Part shown: positions 1 through 5,713 of the stretch, piece after piece
How positions within the stretch are numbered: position 1 is the stretch's first letter
Layout: each line of letters begins with the position of its first letter
From: Bacillota bacterium
GTDB lineage: Bacteria > Bacillota > UBA4882 > UBA8346
Length of the DNA: 6,209 nt
Direction of reading: 5' to 3'
NCBI GenBank assembly: GCA_003501335.1
Contig: DNPQ01000066.1
Coordinates: 1 to 6,209, forward strand
Program-made: the position numbers and the translations under genes
Notes under the pieces: generated by a model
Told to the model about the DNA's origin: nothing
What the model saw: the letters and a program-made list of their open reading frames with translations, nothing else
Database searches by the model: none

Positions 1-308
1 TTTGGATTATCGGCGTTGATGTCGACCAATATTCCGATGGCGTTTATGACGGCACCAAGTCGGTTATCCTGACCTCTTCCATGAAAAAAGTGGATGAAGC
101 CGCTTATGATATGGTCAAAGCGGTGAAAAGCAACAAATTCCCCGGTGGAAAAGTCTTAACTTTCAATGCCAAAAATAACGGCATTGGTATCCCGGCTAAG
201 AATCCGAACTTATCAGCGGCAGTGCAAAGCCAGGTACAGTCGGTATTCAAAAAGTTACAATCCGGAGCCATTAAGGTATCCGATCAAAGAGGAAGTCTAT
301 TAAAATAA
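1..308 (+). CDS. BMP/PnrA-family ABC transporter substrate-binding protein, C-terminal part (5' end outside window)
   Basis: This is the last 101 codons of a basic membrane protein (BMP, PnrA-like) solute-binding lipoprotein, read from base 3 to the TAA at 306-308. Seen: the residues WIIGVDVDQ open the fragment and match the conserved V-I-G-V-D-x-D-Q block of the family. They are followed by an S-x-I-L-T-S-S-M-K-K-V segment, which matches the family's helix after the ligand-site loop, and a short C-terminal region with N-G-I-G-I. An ATG at 81 lies inside this conserved region and is not the real start. The missing N-terminus should carry a lipoprotein signal peptide. Family knowledge: these extracellular lipoproteins mostly bind purine or other nucleosides and hand them to the ATPase and permeases encoded just downstream. 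The gene ends at a strong terminator. Substrate is inferred; family assignment is firm. Confidence 0.88.
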   Translation, partial: WIIGVDVDQYSDGVYDGTKSVILTSSMKKVDEAAYDMVKAVKSNKFPGGKVLTFNAKNNGIGIPAKNPNLSAAVQSQVQSVFKKLQSGAIKVSDQRGSLLK

Positions 309-322
309 TTGGATGACTTTCC

Positions 323-356
323 AAGAAGAGGGTTTGACCACCCTCTTCTTTTTTTT
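323..356 (+). terminator. Rho-independent terminator after the binding-protein gene
   Basis: A perfect 10-bp stem, AAGAAGAGGG (323-332) against CCCTCTTCTT (341-350), gains an eleventh T-A pair (333/340) and closes a six-base loop. It runs directly into eight Ts (349-356). It begins 15 bases after the stop codon of the BMP gene and lies inside the transporter cluster, so it probably attenuates rather than isolates the downstream genes. The stem is A-rich before and T-rich after, so it may also work weakly from the other strand. Confidence 0.93.
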
Positions 357-449
357 AAGTATTTTGGAATCAATATGGATCCAATAAACCATTTTTAGAA
401 AAAACATGGCTGAAATATAACATTTTTTGATACCAACCGATATTTCATA

Positions 450-478
450 TTCTGTAATAGAAAAAGATGTATTATAAT
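450..478 (+). promoter_or_regulatory. Candidate promoter for the ATPase-permease genes
   Basis: A perfect TATAAT stands at 473-478. At 17 bp spacing the only -35 is TTCTGT (450-455), which is poor. A better hexamer, TTGATA (427-432), is too far from this box; with TATTCT (448-453) it would make a second, 15-bp-spaced candidate. Transcription would start near 485 and leave a leader of about 44 nt. The -10 lies within the 12-bp perfect palindrome GTATTATAATAC (469-480), so an operator role is possible. Moderate confidence because of the weak -35. Confidence 0.5.
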
Positions 479-512
479 ACTTATAGCGCATCCTATGTAA
501 CCAATTTCCACA

Positions 513-520
513 AAAAGGGG
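513..520 (+). promoter_or_regulatory. Ribosome binding site that decides the ATPase start
   Basis: The sequence AAAAGGGG (513-520) is followed by TTG at 526-528 and ATG at 529-531, in the same frame. Spacing is 5 nt to the TTG and 8 nt to the ATG, so the ATG is the better start and the protein begins MDYVVEM. Confidence 0.7.
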
Positions 521-528
521 ACGGTTTG

Positions 529-2052
529 ATGGATTATGTAGTGGAAATGTTGAATATCCGAAAGGAATTCCCTGGCATCGTCGCCAATGACGATATTACA
601 GTGCAGCTAAAACGGGGTGAGGTTTTGGCTCTTTTGGGGGAAAATGGCGCCGGGAAGTCAACCCTGATGAGCATTCTTTTTGGTTTGTACCAATCTGATG
701 GCGGAACGATTAAGGTACGGGGCGAGGAAGTGAAAATTTCCGATCCTAATATTGCCAATGACCTCGGCATCGGAATGGTGCATCAGCATTTTAAGTTAGT
801 CGAGAATTTTACAATCACCGAGAATATCATTTTGGGTATGGAACCCCGGAAAGGGCTCGTCGTTGATATTCAATCCGCCTCCCGGCGGATTAGGGAGCTT
901 TCCGAAAAGTACGGCCTCAATGTTGACCCCTTTGCCAAAATCGAAGATGTTTCAGTCGGCATGCAGCAGCGGGTTGAGATCATGAAGATGCTCTACCGGG
1001 ATGCCGAAGTTTTAATTTTTGACGAGCCTACATCGGTGTTAACTCCGCAGGAAATTCAGGAACTCATGAAGATTATGCGGAATTTAATTCATGAAGGAAA
1101 GTCAATTATTCTTATTACCCATAAGTTAAAGGAAATTAAAGCGATTGCCGACCGTTGCACGGTGATCCGGCGGGGTAAGCTCATCGGAACCGTCGATGTG
1201 GCCAGCACTTCGGAAGCAAAAATGGCTGAGATGATGGTCGGACGGGAAGTCTCTTTTTCAGTGGACAAGGGTCCCGCAAGGCCGGGAGAAGTTATTTTGC
1301 GGATCGAGGACCTAACTGTTTTGAATAACCGGAAAGTGAAAGGTCTGAAAGGGTTTTCCCTGGAAGTCCACGCCGGTGAAATTGTAGGACTTGCCGGGGT
1401 GGAAGGCAATGGACAAGTTGAATTGGTTGAAGCGCTTACGGGTTTACGAAAAATTGAATCCGGAAAAGTGTTTCTTAAAAATAAAAATATCACCGAGTAT
1501 TCGGTATTGGATCGGATCCAATCCGGGATTGCTTCGATACCGGAAGATCGGCACAAGCACGGACTGATTTTGGATTTTACGGTTGAAGACAACCTGGTCT
1601 TAAAATCGTTTCATCAGGAACCTTACTCTAAAAACGGCCTGTTAAACCGGGAGGTTATTCACCAGCACGCCGAGAAATTAATGGAAGACTTTGATGTCCG
1701 GGCTGGTGAAGGGTCGGCATCTCTGGCCCGTTCCCTTTCCGGCGGTAATCAGCAAAAAGCCATTGTAGGCCGGGAGATTGATTTAAATCCGGAGCTGCTG
1801 ATTGCGGTTCAGCCTACCCGGGGCCTGGATGTTGGAGCGATTGAGTATATTCATAAAAGGATTGTGGAACAGCGGGATCGGGGTAAGGCAGTGTTGCTGA
1901 TTTCCCTGGAGCTGGATGAAATATTGGATCTGTCGGACCGTATCGCAGTCATCAATAACGGCGAACTCATCGATACAGTGGATGCAACGCAAACCAATGA
2001 AAATGAAGTCGGTCTGATGATGGCCGGAATTAAGCGGGGTGGGCATCGATGA
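529..2052 (+). CDS. ABC transporter ATP-binding protein, double-domain (sugar/nucleoside importer, NupO/YufO type)
   Basis: This 507-residue protein has two fused nucleotide-binding domains and powers the importer from the cytoplasmic face. Domain 1 (about 1-235) has Walker A GENGAGKST (37-45), Q-loop Q86, a variant signature VSVGMQQR (141-148), Walker B VLIFDEPT (161-168) and the switch His198. Domain 2 (about 255-500) has a degenerate Walker A (G290-E298, lacking the Lys), PEDRHKHGL (338-346), an intact LSGGNQQK signature (403-410), a Walker B with AVQ in place of the usual acidic residues (426-428), and S-L-E (459-461) where a His would be. One canonical and one degenerate ATP site is therefore expected, as is usual in this family. 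Length matches NupO-type proteins. The stop overlaps the next start by four bases (ATGA). An in-frame TTG at 526 is the rejected alternative start. Confidence 0.93.
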   Translation: MDYVVEMLNIRKEFPGIVANDDITVQLKRGEVLALLGENGAGKSTLMSILFGLYQSDGGTIKVRGEEVKISDPNIANDLGIGMVHQHFKLVENFTITENIILGMEPRKGLVVDIQSASRRIRELSEKYGLNVDPFAKIEDVSVGMQQRVEIMKMLYRDAEVLIFDEPTSVLTPQEIQELMKIMRNLIHEGKSIILITHKLKEIKAIADRCTVIRRGKLIGTVDVASTSEAKMAEMMVGREVSFSVDKGPARPGEVILRIEDLTVLNNRKVKGLKGFSLEVHAGEIVGLAGVEGNGQVELVEALTGLRKIESGKVFLKNKNITEYSVLDRIQSGIASIPEDRHKHGLILDFTVEDNLVLKSFHQEPYSKNGLLNREVIHQHAEKLMEDFDVRAGEGSASLARSLSGGNQQKAIVGREIDLNPELLIAVQPTRGLDVGAIEYIHKRIVEQRDRGKAVLLISLELDEILDLSDRIAVINNGELIDTVDATQTNENEVGLMMAGIKRGGHR

Positions 2053-3164
2053 AGCTAAAATTGGAAAAAAATTATCTTTTGGCTCTGGTGGCTGTTGCCC
2101 TTGGCTTGCTAGCCGGGGCTCTGCTGATGGCGGTAACCGGAAATAATCCTTTTGAAGGTTATTATTATCTTTTCCGGGGCGGTTTAATGAGTGTGCAACG
2201 GATTGGCGATACCTTGGCCACGGCCACACCCTTGATCTTAACCGGGCTGTCTGTCGCCTTTGCCTTTAAAACCGGTTTGTTTAATATTGGCGCTCCCGGT
2301 CAAATGTTAATCGGCGGCTTATGTGCCACCGCAGTCGGTTTATCCTTTGCCTGGCCCAAACCGGTTTTATTACCCGCCGTGGTCATCGCGGCAATCCTGG
2401 GTGGGGCCCTCTGGGGGATTGTTCCCGGTTGGTTAAAGGCCCGCTTTAATGTTCATGAGGTTGTATCCTCAATCATGATGAATTGGATTGCTTATTGGGC
2501 GGTTTATTATATTATTCCGGGGTACTTTAAAGGGCAGTATTTGGAGACCGAATCCAAGAAAATTCCTATGGCCGCCTCTTTAAAAATGGACTGGTTCACC
2601 AATCTTTTTAACGGTTCTTATATAAACATGGGATTTTTTCTGGCGCTCTTTGCAGTCATTTTAATGGCCTTTATTCTGAATAAAACTACGCTGGGCTATG
2701 AACTCAAGGCGGTGGGCTTCAACAGACATGCCGCGGAGTCTGCCGGAATTGTCGCTAACCGCGGTATCGTTCTTTCAATGATGATTGCCGGCGCTCTAGC
2801 CGGTTTGGCCGGAGCCGCCTATTATGTAGGGTATGCTTCCAGTATGCAGATAGGGGTTTCGCCTTCCCAGGGTTTTGATGGAATCGCCGTATCGTTGCTT
2901 GGCCTGAATTCGCCATGGGGCGTTTTTGCGGCGGCGATATTCTTCGGGGTGCTGCAATCCGGTAAAGGTTTTATGAATGCCATGACCAGTATCCCACCGG
3001 AAATTGCGGATACGATTATTGCCACCATTATTTATTTCGCCGCCACCAACATTTTGATTGAAAGAGCTTGGGAGCGAATTTACAGAAGAAAAGAAAAAAA
3101 GCACGATCGACCTGAGCAAGATACTAATAACTCCAAGGCGGATCAAGTGGGGGGGCTGAATTAA
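2049..3164 (+). CDS. ABC transporter permease 1 (BPD_transp_2 type, NupP/YufP-like)
   Basis: This 371-residue multi-span membrane protein is one half of the importer's channel. The N-terminal helix (about 9-29) is followed by a loop and then by the family block GLFNIGAPGQ (76-85). Next come NVHEVVSSIMMNWIA (134-148), hydrophobic spans around 195-211, and the cytoplasmic coupling loop GYELKAVGFNRHAAESAGI (216-234), which contacts the ATPase. A G-A-L-A-G-L-A-G-A helix and the G-F-D-G-I-A-V-S-L-L-G segment follow. The last 25 or so residues are a charged hydrophilic tail, longer than I expect for this family. Its start codon overlaps the ATPase stop (ATGA), with a G-rich ribosome site inside the ATPase 3' end, which points to translational coupling. 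Seven consecutive Gs (3149-3155) near the stop serve as the ribosome site for permease 2. Nucleoside specificity is inferred from gene order. Confidence 0.92.
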   Translation: MKLKLEKNYLLALVAVALGLLAGALLMAVTGNNPFEGYYYLFRGGLMSVQRIGDTLATATPLILTGLSVAFAFKTGLFNIGAPGQMLIGGLCATAVGLSFAWPKPVLLPAVVIAAILGGALWGIVPGWLKARFNVHEVVSSIMMNWIAYWAVYYIIPGYFKGQYLETESKKIPMAASLKMDWFTNLFNGSYINMGFFLALFAVILMAFILNKTTLGYELKAVGFNRHAAESAGIVANRGIVLSMMIAGALAGLAGAAYYVGYASSMQIGVSPSQGFDGIAVSLLGLNSPWGVFAAAIFFGVLQSGKGFMNAMTSIPPEIADTIIATIIYFAATNILIERAWERIYRRKEKKHDRPEQDTNNSKADQVGGLN

Positions 3165-3165
3165 T

Positions 3166-4113
3166 ATGTGGAACATCATAGCGCAAATATTTCCTTATGC
3201 GATTGCATATACCATTCCGCTTCTGCTGACTGCCTTGGGAGGCCTTTATAGTGAACGCAGCGGAGTGGTCAATATTGGACTGGAAGGTTTGATGGTGGTC
3301 GGTTTTTTTGCCGGGGCGCTTGTCACATCCCAATTGGAGACTTTTTTGCCGGGAACCGCGCTTTGGATTGGTTTGCTTGCAGCAGTGATTGCCGGCGGAC
3401 TTTTTTCGATACTGCATGCTTTTGCTTCGGTGAGCCTTAACGCCAACCAGGTTATCAGTGGTACGGCCATCAATATGATTGCCAGCGCTCTAACGGTTTT
3501 TTTGGCCCGCCATATTACCGGAAGCGGCAATATTCATATTGTTCATGGAATGCCCCGGATCGATATCCCGTGGTTTTCGAAGATTCCGATTATCGGGCAA
3601 CTGCTTTTCACCCAAACTTATGCGACGACTTGGGTTTCGTTGATAATTCTTTTTGCGTCCTGGTTTTTATTGTATAGGACTCCTTTTGGACTGCGTTTGC
3701 GCTCCTGCGGCGAACATCCGCAAGCGGCTGATGCAGCGGGAATCAATGTTTACCGGATGCGTTATCTTGCGGTCGCAGCTTCCGGGGCTTTGGCGGGACT
3801 GGCCGGTGCGGTTATTCTGGTCACTTATTCCGGTGAGTTTAACGGTTCTGTGAGCGGTTTGGGCTATTTAGCTCTGGCGTCCCTTATTTTTGGGCAGTGG
3901 AAGCCTTTAGGCATTCTGGGCGCTACGTTTTTCTTCGGTTTTGCCAGCACCATCGCCAATGTTTCCCAGGCAGTGCCTTCTTTAGAAAAGATTCCGGGTA
4001 TTTTTCTCAAATGTTTTCCCTACGTTGTTACCTTACTGGTCTTGGTGTTGTTCTCCAAGAATTCGCGGGCGCCGAAGGCCGATGGGGAACCCTATGATAA
4101 GGGTAAACGATAG
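3166..4113 (+). CDS. ABC transporter permease 2 (BPD_transp_2 type, NupQ/YufQ-like)
   Basis: This 315-residue membrane protein is the shorter partner permease and should form a heterodimeric channel with the upstream one. The family block A-L-G-G-L-Y-S-E-R-S-G-V-V-N-I-G-L-E-G (23-41) is complete. NANQVISGTAINM (92-104) corresponds to the N-V-H-E-V-V motif of permease 1. The coupling loop TPFGLRLRSCGEHPQAADAAGI starts at residue 172 and is followed by a G-A-L-A-G-L-A-G-A helix. The C-terminus has two hydrophobic spans and a short charged tail. It starts one base after the permease 1 stop, and its ribosome site is the G-run at 3149-3155, ten bases upstream of the ATG. Length agrees with NupQ-type proteins. 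It is the last gene of the operon; no compact terminator follows, but the inverted repeat at 4149-4263 starts 35 bases later. Substrate is inferred. Confidence 0.92.
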   Translation: MWNIIAQIFPYAIAYTIPLLLTALGGLYSERSGVVNIGLEGLMVVGFFAGALVTSQLETFLPGTALWIGLLAAVIAGGLFSILHAFASVSLNANQVISGTAINMIASALTVFLARHITGSGNIHIVHGMPRIDIPWFSKIPIIGQLLFTQTYATTWVSLIILFASWFLLYRTPFGLRLRSCGEHPQAADAAGINVYRMRYLAVAASGALAGLAGAVILVTYSGEFNGSVSGLGYLALASLIFGQWKPLGILGATFFFGFASTIANVSQAVPSLEKIPGIFLKCFPYVVTLLVLVLFSKNSRAPKADGEPYDKGKR

Positions 4114-4148
4114 AAAATTGTTTACGGGTTCAATGACAATGGAAAATG

Positions 4149-4263
4149 GTGCTGTCGCAAAAAGAAAAATATCGATAGAGCTATTCAATATATAATTGTT
4201 CGCTTATTCATGGAAGCAATATATTGGATAGCTCGTTGATTTTAAATACTTTTGCAACAGCCC
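4149..4263. repeat. Imperfect 115-bp inverted repeat, MITE-like or bidirectional terminator
   Basis: The outer arms GCTGTCGCAAAA (4151-4162) and TTTTGCAACAGC (4250-4261) pair with one mismatch. The inner arms at 4178-4193 and 4219-4234 pair over 16 bases with one mismatch, which would be a U-G wobble in RNA. The segments between the arms pair poorly, about 30 of 43 positions overall, and the apical loop is 25 bases. A run of seven Ts (4263 side, 4264-4269 within CCCTTTTTTA) follows on the + strand. The element fills the gap between two convergent genes, which suits a two-way terminator. The ends also resemble terminal repeats of IS6-type elements (GG-N-N-CTGTTGCAAA). No transposase and no convincing target duplication are visible, so the mobile-element reading is tentative. 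Confidence 0.6.
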
Positions 4264-4361
4264 TTTTTTATGAAATCCGTACTTCGTTGGGAAGGGGAAA
4301 AATTTATCCAACGGCCGGGATTTTTAATTGGTTCATTAAGGGGCAACGACTTATCAAATTA

Positions 4362-4973
4362 TCAAACTTTGCTGCTGACTTTCTCATGGGCCGCCGAAGG
4401 TAACTTGGCTTCCGATAAATCCGTTTTGCTGAAATTGGTCATGAAGAATAGTGCTGTAGATAAATCGGCGTGTTGCAGATTGGCTTTGGAGAAATCAGCC
4501 ATGCTTAAATTGGCATTGCTGAAATCGGCCCAGGAAGCGGAGGTGTTTTTTAGATTGGCCTGATTTAAATTGGCGTCTCTAAAATCGGCTTCCGTGAGAG
4601 ACGCTTTTTGGAGGTTGGCGCCCTGTAAATCGGCTCCCGAAAGGTTGGCTTTCCGGAGAACGGTATTGCGTAAATTGGCATGGGTAAGAATGGTTTTGGA
4701 GGGAAGCGCTTTTCCCGGATTGATTCCGGCCAGATTGGCATCTTCTAAATCGGCGTCGGTAAAATCCGTTCCAAAAAGATAAGCCTGACTTAGATCGGTG
4801 TTCCGTAAATTGGTGCCCCATAAATTGGCAAAAACCAGATCGATCCGGCTCAGGTCTAAGCCGACTAAATACGCATAAGAGAGATCCGGTTGAATTTCTT
4901 CGTTCTCTTTGACCCATTGATTCCAAGCCGCTACGCCTTGCATAAGCATATCTAAGTGGAGTTTATTTGCCAA
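4362..4973 (-). CDS. Pentapeptide-repeat protein
   Basis: The 203-residue protein has a short helical N-terminus (L-H-L-D-M-L-M-Q-G-V-A-A-W-N-Q-W, 5-20), the common opening of such proteins, followed by 33 consecutive five-residue units from residue 30 to 194 and a nine-residue tail. The units follow A(D/N)LXX, with Leu or Phe at the centre. They never lose register, although units 12-13 (NPGKA, LPSKT) and unit 24 (SASWA) depart from consensus. Family knowledge: the repeats fold as a right-handed quadrilateral beta-helix, about eight coils here. Some members mimic DNA and protect gyrase, but most have no known function, so none is assigned. No signal peptide or membrane span is seen, so it is probably cytosolic. 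The start is TTG with AAAGGAG upstream; the first in-frame ATG (residue 9) has no comparable site. An ABM-like gene lies 222 nt upstream on the same strand. Confidence 0.9.
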   Translation of the reverse strand: MANKLHLDMLMQGVAAWNQWVKENEEIQPDLSYAYLVGLDLSRIDLVFANLWGTNLRNTDLSQAYLFGTDFTDADLEDANLAGINPGKALPSKTILTHANLRNTVLRKANLSGADLQGANLQKASLTEADFRDANLNQANLKNTSASWADFSNANLSMADFSKANLQHADLSTALFFMTNFSKTDLSEAKLPSAAHEKVSSKV

Positions 4974-4984
4974 GCAAGAAACAA

Positions 4985-4991
4985 CTCCTTT
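4985..4991 (-). promoter_or_regulatory. Ribosome binding site supporting the TTG start of the pentapeptide gene
   Basis: On the - strand AAAGGAG (4991 down to 4985) lies 11 nt before the TTG at 4973-4971. The spacing is at the long end of the usual range, but no ATG or GTG nearby in the same frame does better. I see no strong promoter in the 222-nt gap 4974-5195. The nearest is a lone TATAGT-like hexamer around 5078-5083 without a matching -35, so transcription may come partly from the upstream ABM gene. Confidence 0.6.
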
Positions 4992-5195
4992 AATGGATTT
5001 GCTAACAGCCCGGAAGAGGGGCGGGAGGCCGTTTAGTTTATATTCTTTTTTCGACGATTGCCGCGGTTTTCCTACTATAAAATCATAATAAATTGTTTAA
5101 GTGGTGGTTTGGCAGACTGTCCAACTCATCCCGTGGTCCTGCTGTTGTTCCTCCGCTGGATATTATTCATAAGGTCATCCAAATAGGCTGTTTTT

Positions 5196-5519
5196 TTAAT
5201 CATTCGTAAAAGGGTTGTTCGCTGTTGCTACTTGCTGGTGGATGACAATGGGATCGGATAGTAATTGATATTGGCCGTCTTTCGGGTAGGTAACGGCGAT
5301 GGTGGGGTTTGGCCCGGCATAGGCCATGATACTTTCCATTGAATCCCAGATAGTGCACAAAAAGAAATGAGCATATTCTCCTTGTTCCTCGATTTTTACA
5401 AAGGCGCCCAGGTTTCCGGATATGGCCGTGGTGTCGCTTACACCTGTTTTTTGCAAATACAGTTCAAACCCTTCTTTAAATTGGATGGGCACGATGCCGT
5501 GCCATGTTCTGGTAATCAT
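5196..5519 (-). CDS. Antibiotic biosynthesis monooxygenase-like (ABM superfamily) small protein
   Basis: The 107-residue protein has the look of a single dimeric alpha/beta-barrel (ferredoxin-like) domain. Seen: a first strand MITRTWHGIVP (1-11), a helix with F-K-E-G-F-E-L-Y-L-Q-K-T-G (14-26), a strand with G-N-L-G-A-F-V (35-41), and the typical A-H-F-F-L-C-T-I-W-D-S-M-E-S-I-M-A-Y-A-G run (50-69), where the strand leads into a helix beginning W-D-S. A late Y-P-K-D (78-81) precedes the final strand ending near His94. The R-T-W-H-G opening and W-D-S-x-E-S-I pattern recall small ABM proteins of unknown substrate. Some ABM relatives are heme- or quinone-acting oxygenases and many have no proven activity, so no reaction is claimed. 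AGGAG (5526-5530) sits 6 nt before the ATG. Expression is probably driven by the promoter at 5602-5630. No terminator follows the stop. Confidence 0.75.
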   Translation of the reverse strand: MITRTWHGIVPIQFKEGFELYLQKTGVSDTTAISGNLGAFVKIEEQGEYAHFFLCTIWDSMESIMAYAGPNPTIAVTYPKDGQYQLLSDPIVIHQQVATANNPFTND

Positions 5520-5601
5520 TTTGAGCTCCTATAATTTATGGTTGATCCTAAAAAATTGGCGTAGTTATTTGATTCAATCAGGGCGCAATCAATTTCTCAT
5601 G

Positions 5602-5630
5602 ATTATATAATAATTGACGATAAATGTAAA
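5602..5630 (-). promoter_or_regulatory. Promoter for the ABM-like gene
   Basis: On the - strand TTTACA (5630-5625) and a perfect TATAAT (5607-5602) are separated by exactly 17 bp. Transcription would begin near 5595 and give a leader of about 75 nt before the ATG at 5519. The -35 hexamer lies inside the cre box. The leader contains TTGATT and AATCAA arms (5569-5574 and 5587-5592 on the + strand) that could form a small hairpin. Confidence 0.75.
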
Positions 5631-5643
5631 CGTTTGCTATGAT
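5614..5643 (+). promoter_or_regulatory. Promoter P1 for the regulator-like gene
   Basis: TTGACG (5614-5619) and TATGAT (5638-5643) are 18 bp apart, with an extended -10 TGC at 5635-5637. Its -35 overlaps the - strand promoter, so the two cannot easily be occupied together. Transcription would begin near 5650. Confidence 0.65.
5625..5638. promoter_or_regulatory. Putative cre box (CcpA catabolite-control site)
   Basis: The 14-mer TGTAAACGTTTGCT agrees at every position with the cre patterns TGWAARCGYTWNCW and, with the preceding A, WTGNAANCGNWNNCW. Its core AAACGTTT is a perfect palindrome. The box covers the -35 of the leftward promoter and the spacer and first base of the -10 of rightward P1, positions where bound CcpA would block both. 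A real role needs a CcpA protein in this organism, which the window cannot show. Confidence 0.6.
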
Positions 5644-5650
5644 ATCTTGA

Positions 5651-5679
5651 TGGACTTTTTATAAACATTTTGATATAAT
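5651..5679 (+). promoter_or_regulatory. Promoter P2 for the regulator-like gene
   Basis: TGGACT (5651-5656) and a perfect TATAAT (5674-5679) are 17 bp apart, with an extended -10 TGA at 5671-5673. Transcription would begin near 5686, about 28 nt before the TTG start. The predicted start point lies inside the dyad at 5680-5698. P2 is outside the cre box and could remain active when P1 is blocked. Confidence 0.65.
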
Positions 5680-5698
5680 GTCTATAAATATCATAGAC
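5680..5698. promoter_or_regulatory. Dyad at the P2 start point, possible operator
   Basis: GTCTAT (5680-5685) and ATAGAC (5693-5698) form perfect 6-bp arms around seven bases. The right half also belongs to a longer-range pair: CTATGATAT (5637-5645) and ATATCATAG (5688-5696), perfect over 9 bp. Two such arms around P2 suggest autoregulation by the encoded DNA-binding protein, with possible looping. This is inference only, and AT-rich DNA yields such pairs by chance. Confidence 0.4.
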
Positions 5699-5705
5699 GA
5701 GGAAG
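5699..5705 (+). promoter_or_regulatory. Ribosome binding site that decides the TTG start of the regulator-like gene
   Basis: GAGGAAG (5699-5705) is 8 nt before TTG at 5714-5716. An in-frame ATG at 5678-5680 has no ribosome site and sits in the -10 of P2, so it could only be used from P1 transcripts. The TTG is preferred. Confidence 0.75.
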
Positions 5706-5713
5706 ATACTATT

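Noticed and set aside
300..491. 63-codon - strand frame in the gap before the ATPase gene
   Set aside because: It runs through the terminator and promoter, has no ribosome site and translates to low-complexity Lys/Ile/Tyr sequence.
357..528. Possible purine riboswitch ahead of the transporter genes
   Set aside because: The conserved three-way junction core could not be found, and the leader after the predicted start point is only about 44 nt.
1780..1960. Degenerate Walker B and missing switch His in ATPase domain 2 read as inactivating mutation
   Set aside because: The same substitutions are usual in the second domain of this importer family, and the complementary signature LSGGNQQK is intact.
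1089..2229. - strand frames opposite the ATPase gene (1089-1592, 1783-2229)
   Set aside because: They lie opposite a fully conserved gene, have no family resemblance and no ribosome sites.
2796..3530. - strand frames opposite the permeases (2796-3179, 2822-3028, 3124-3417, 3246-3530)
   Set aside because: They overlap each other and the two permeases, and their compositions are those expected from reverse-complemented membrane genes.
3653..4097. + strand frames within permease 2 (3653-3853, 3897-4097)
   Set aside because: Out-of-phase shadows of a gene whose own frame carries all family motifs.
4252..4782. Two + strand open frames (4252-4563 and 4570-4782) rich in Lys-Ser-Ala and Lys-Leu-Ala repeats
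   Set aside because: They are antisense to the pentapeptide repeats; their periodicity is the mirror of the A(D/N)LXX units, and they lack ribosome sites.
4579..4926. - strand open frame in another phase of the pentapeptide gene
   Set aside because: It is a frame-shadow of the repeat gene with Arg/Ser/Gln-rich low-complexity translation and no start signals of its own.
5101..5195. Short - strand open frames between the ABM-like and pentapeptide genes
   Set aside because: The longest are about 10 to 14 codons, without convincing start signals or resemblance to known small proteins.
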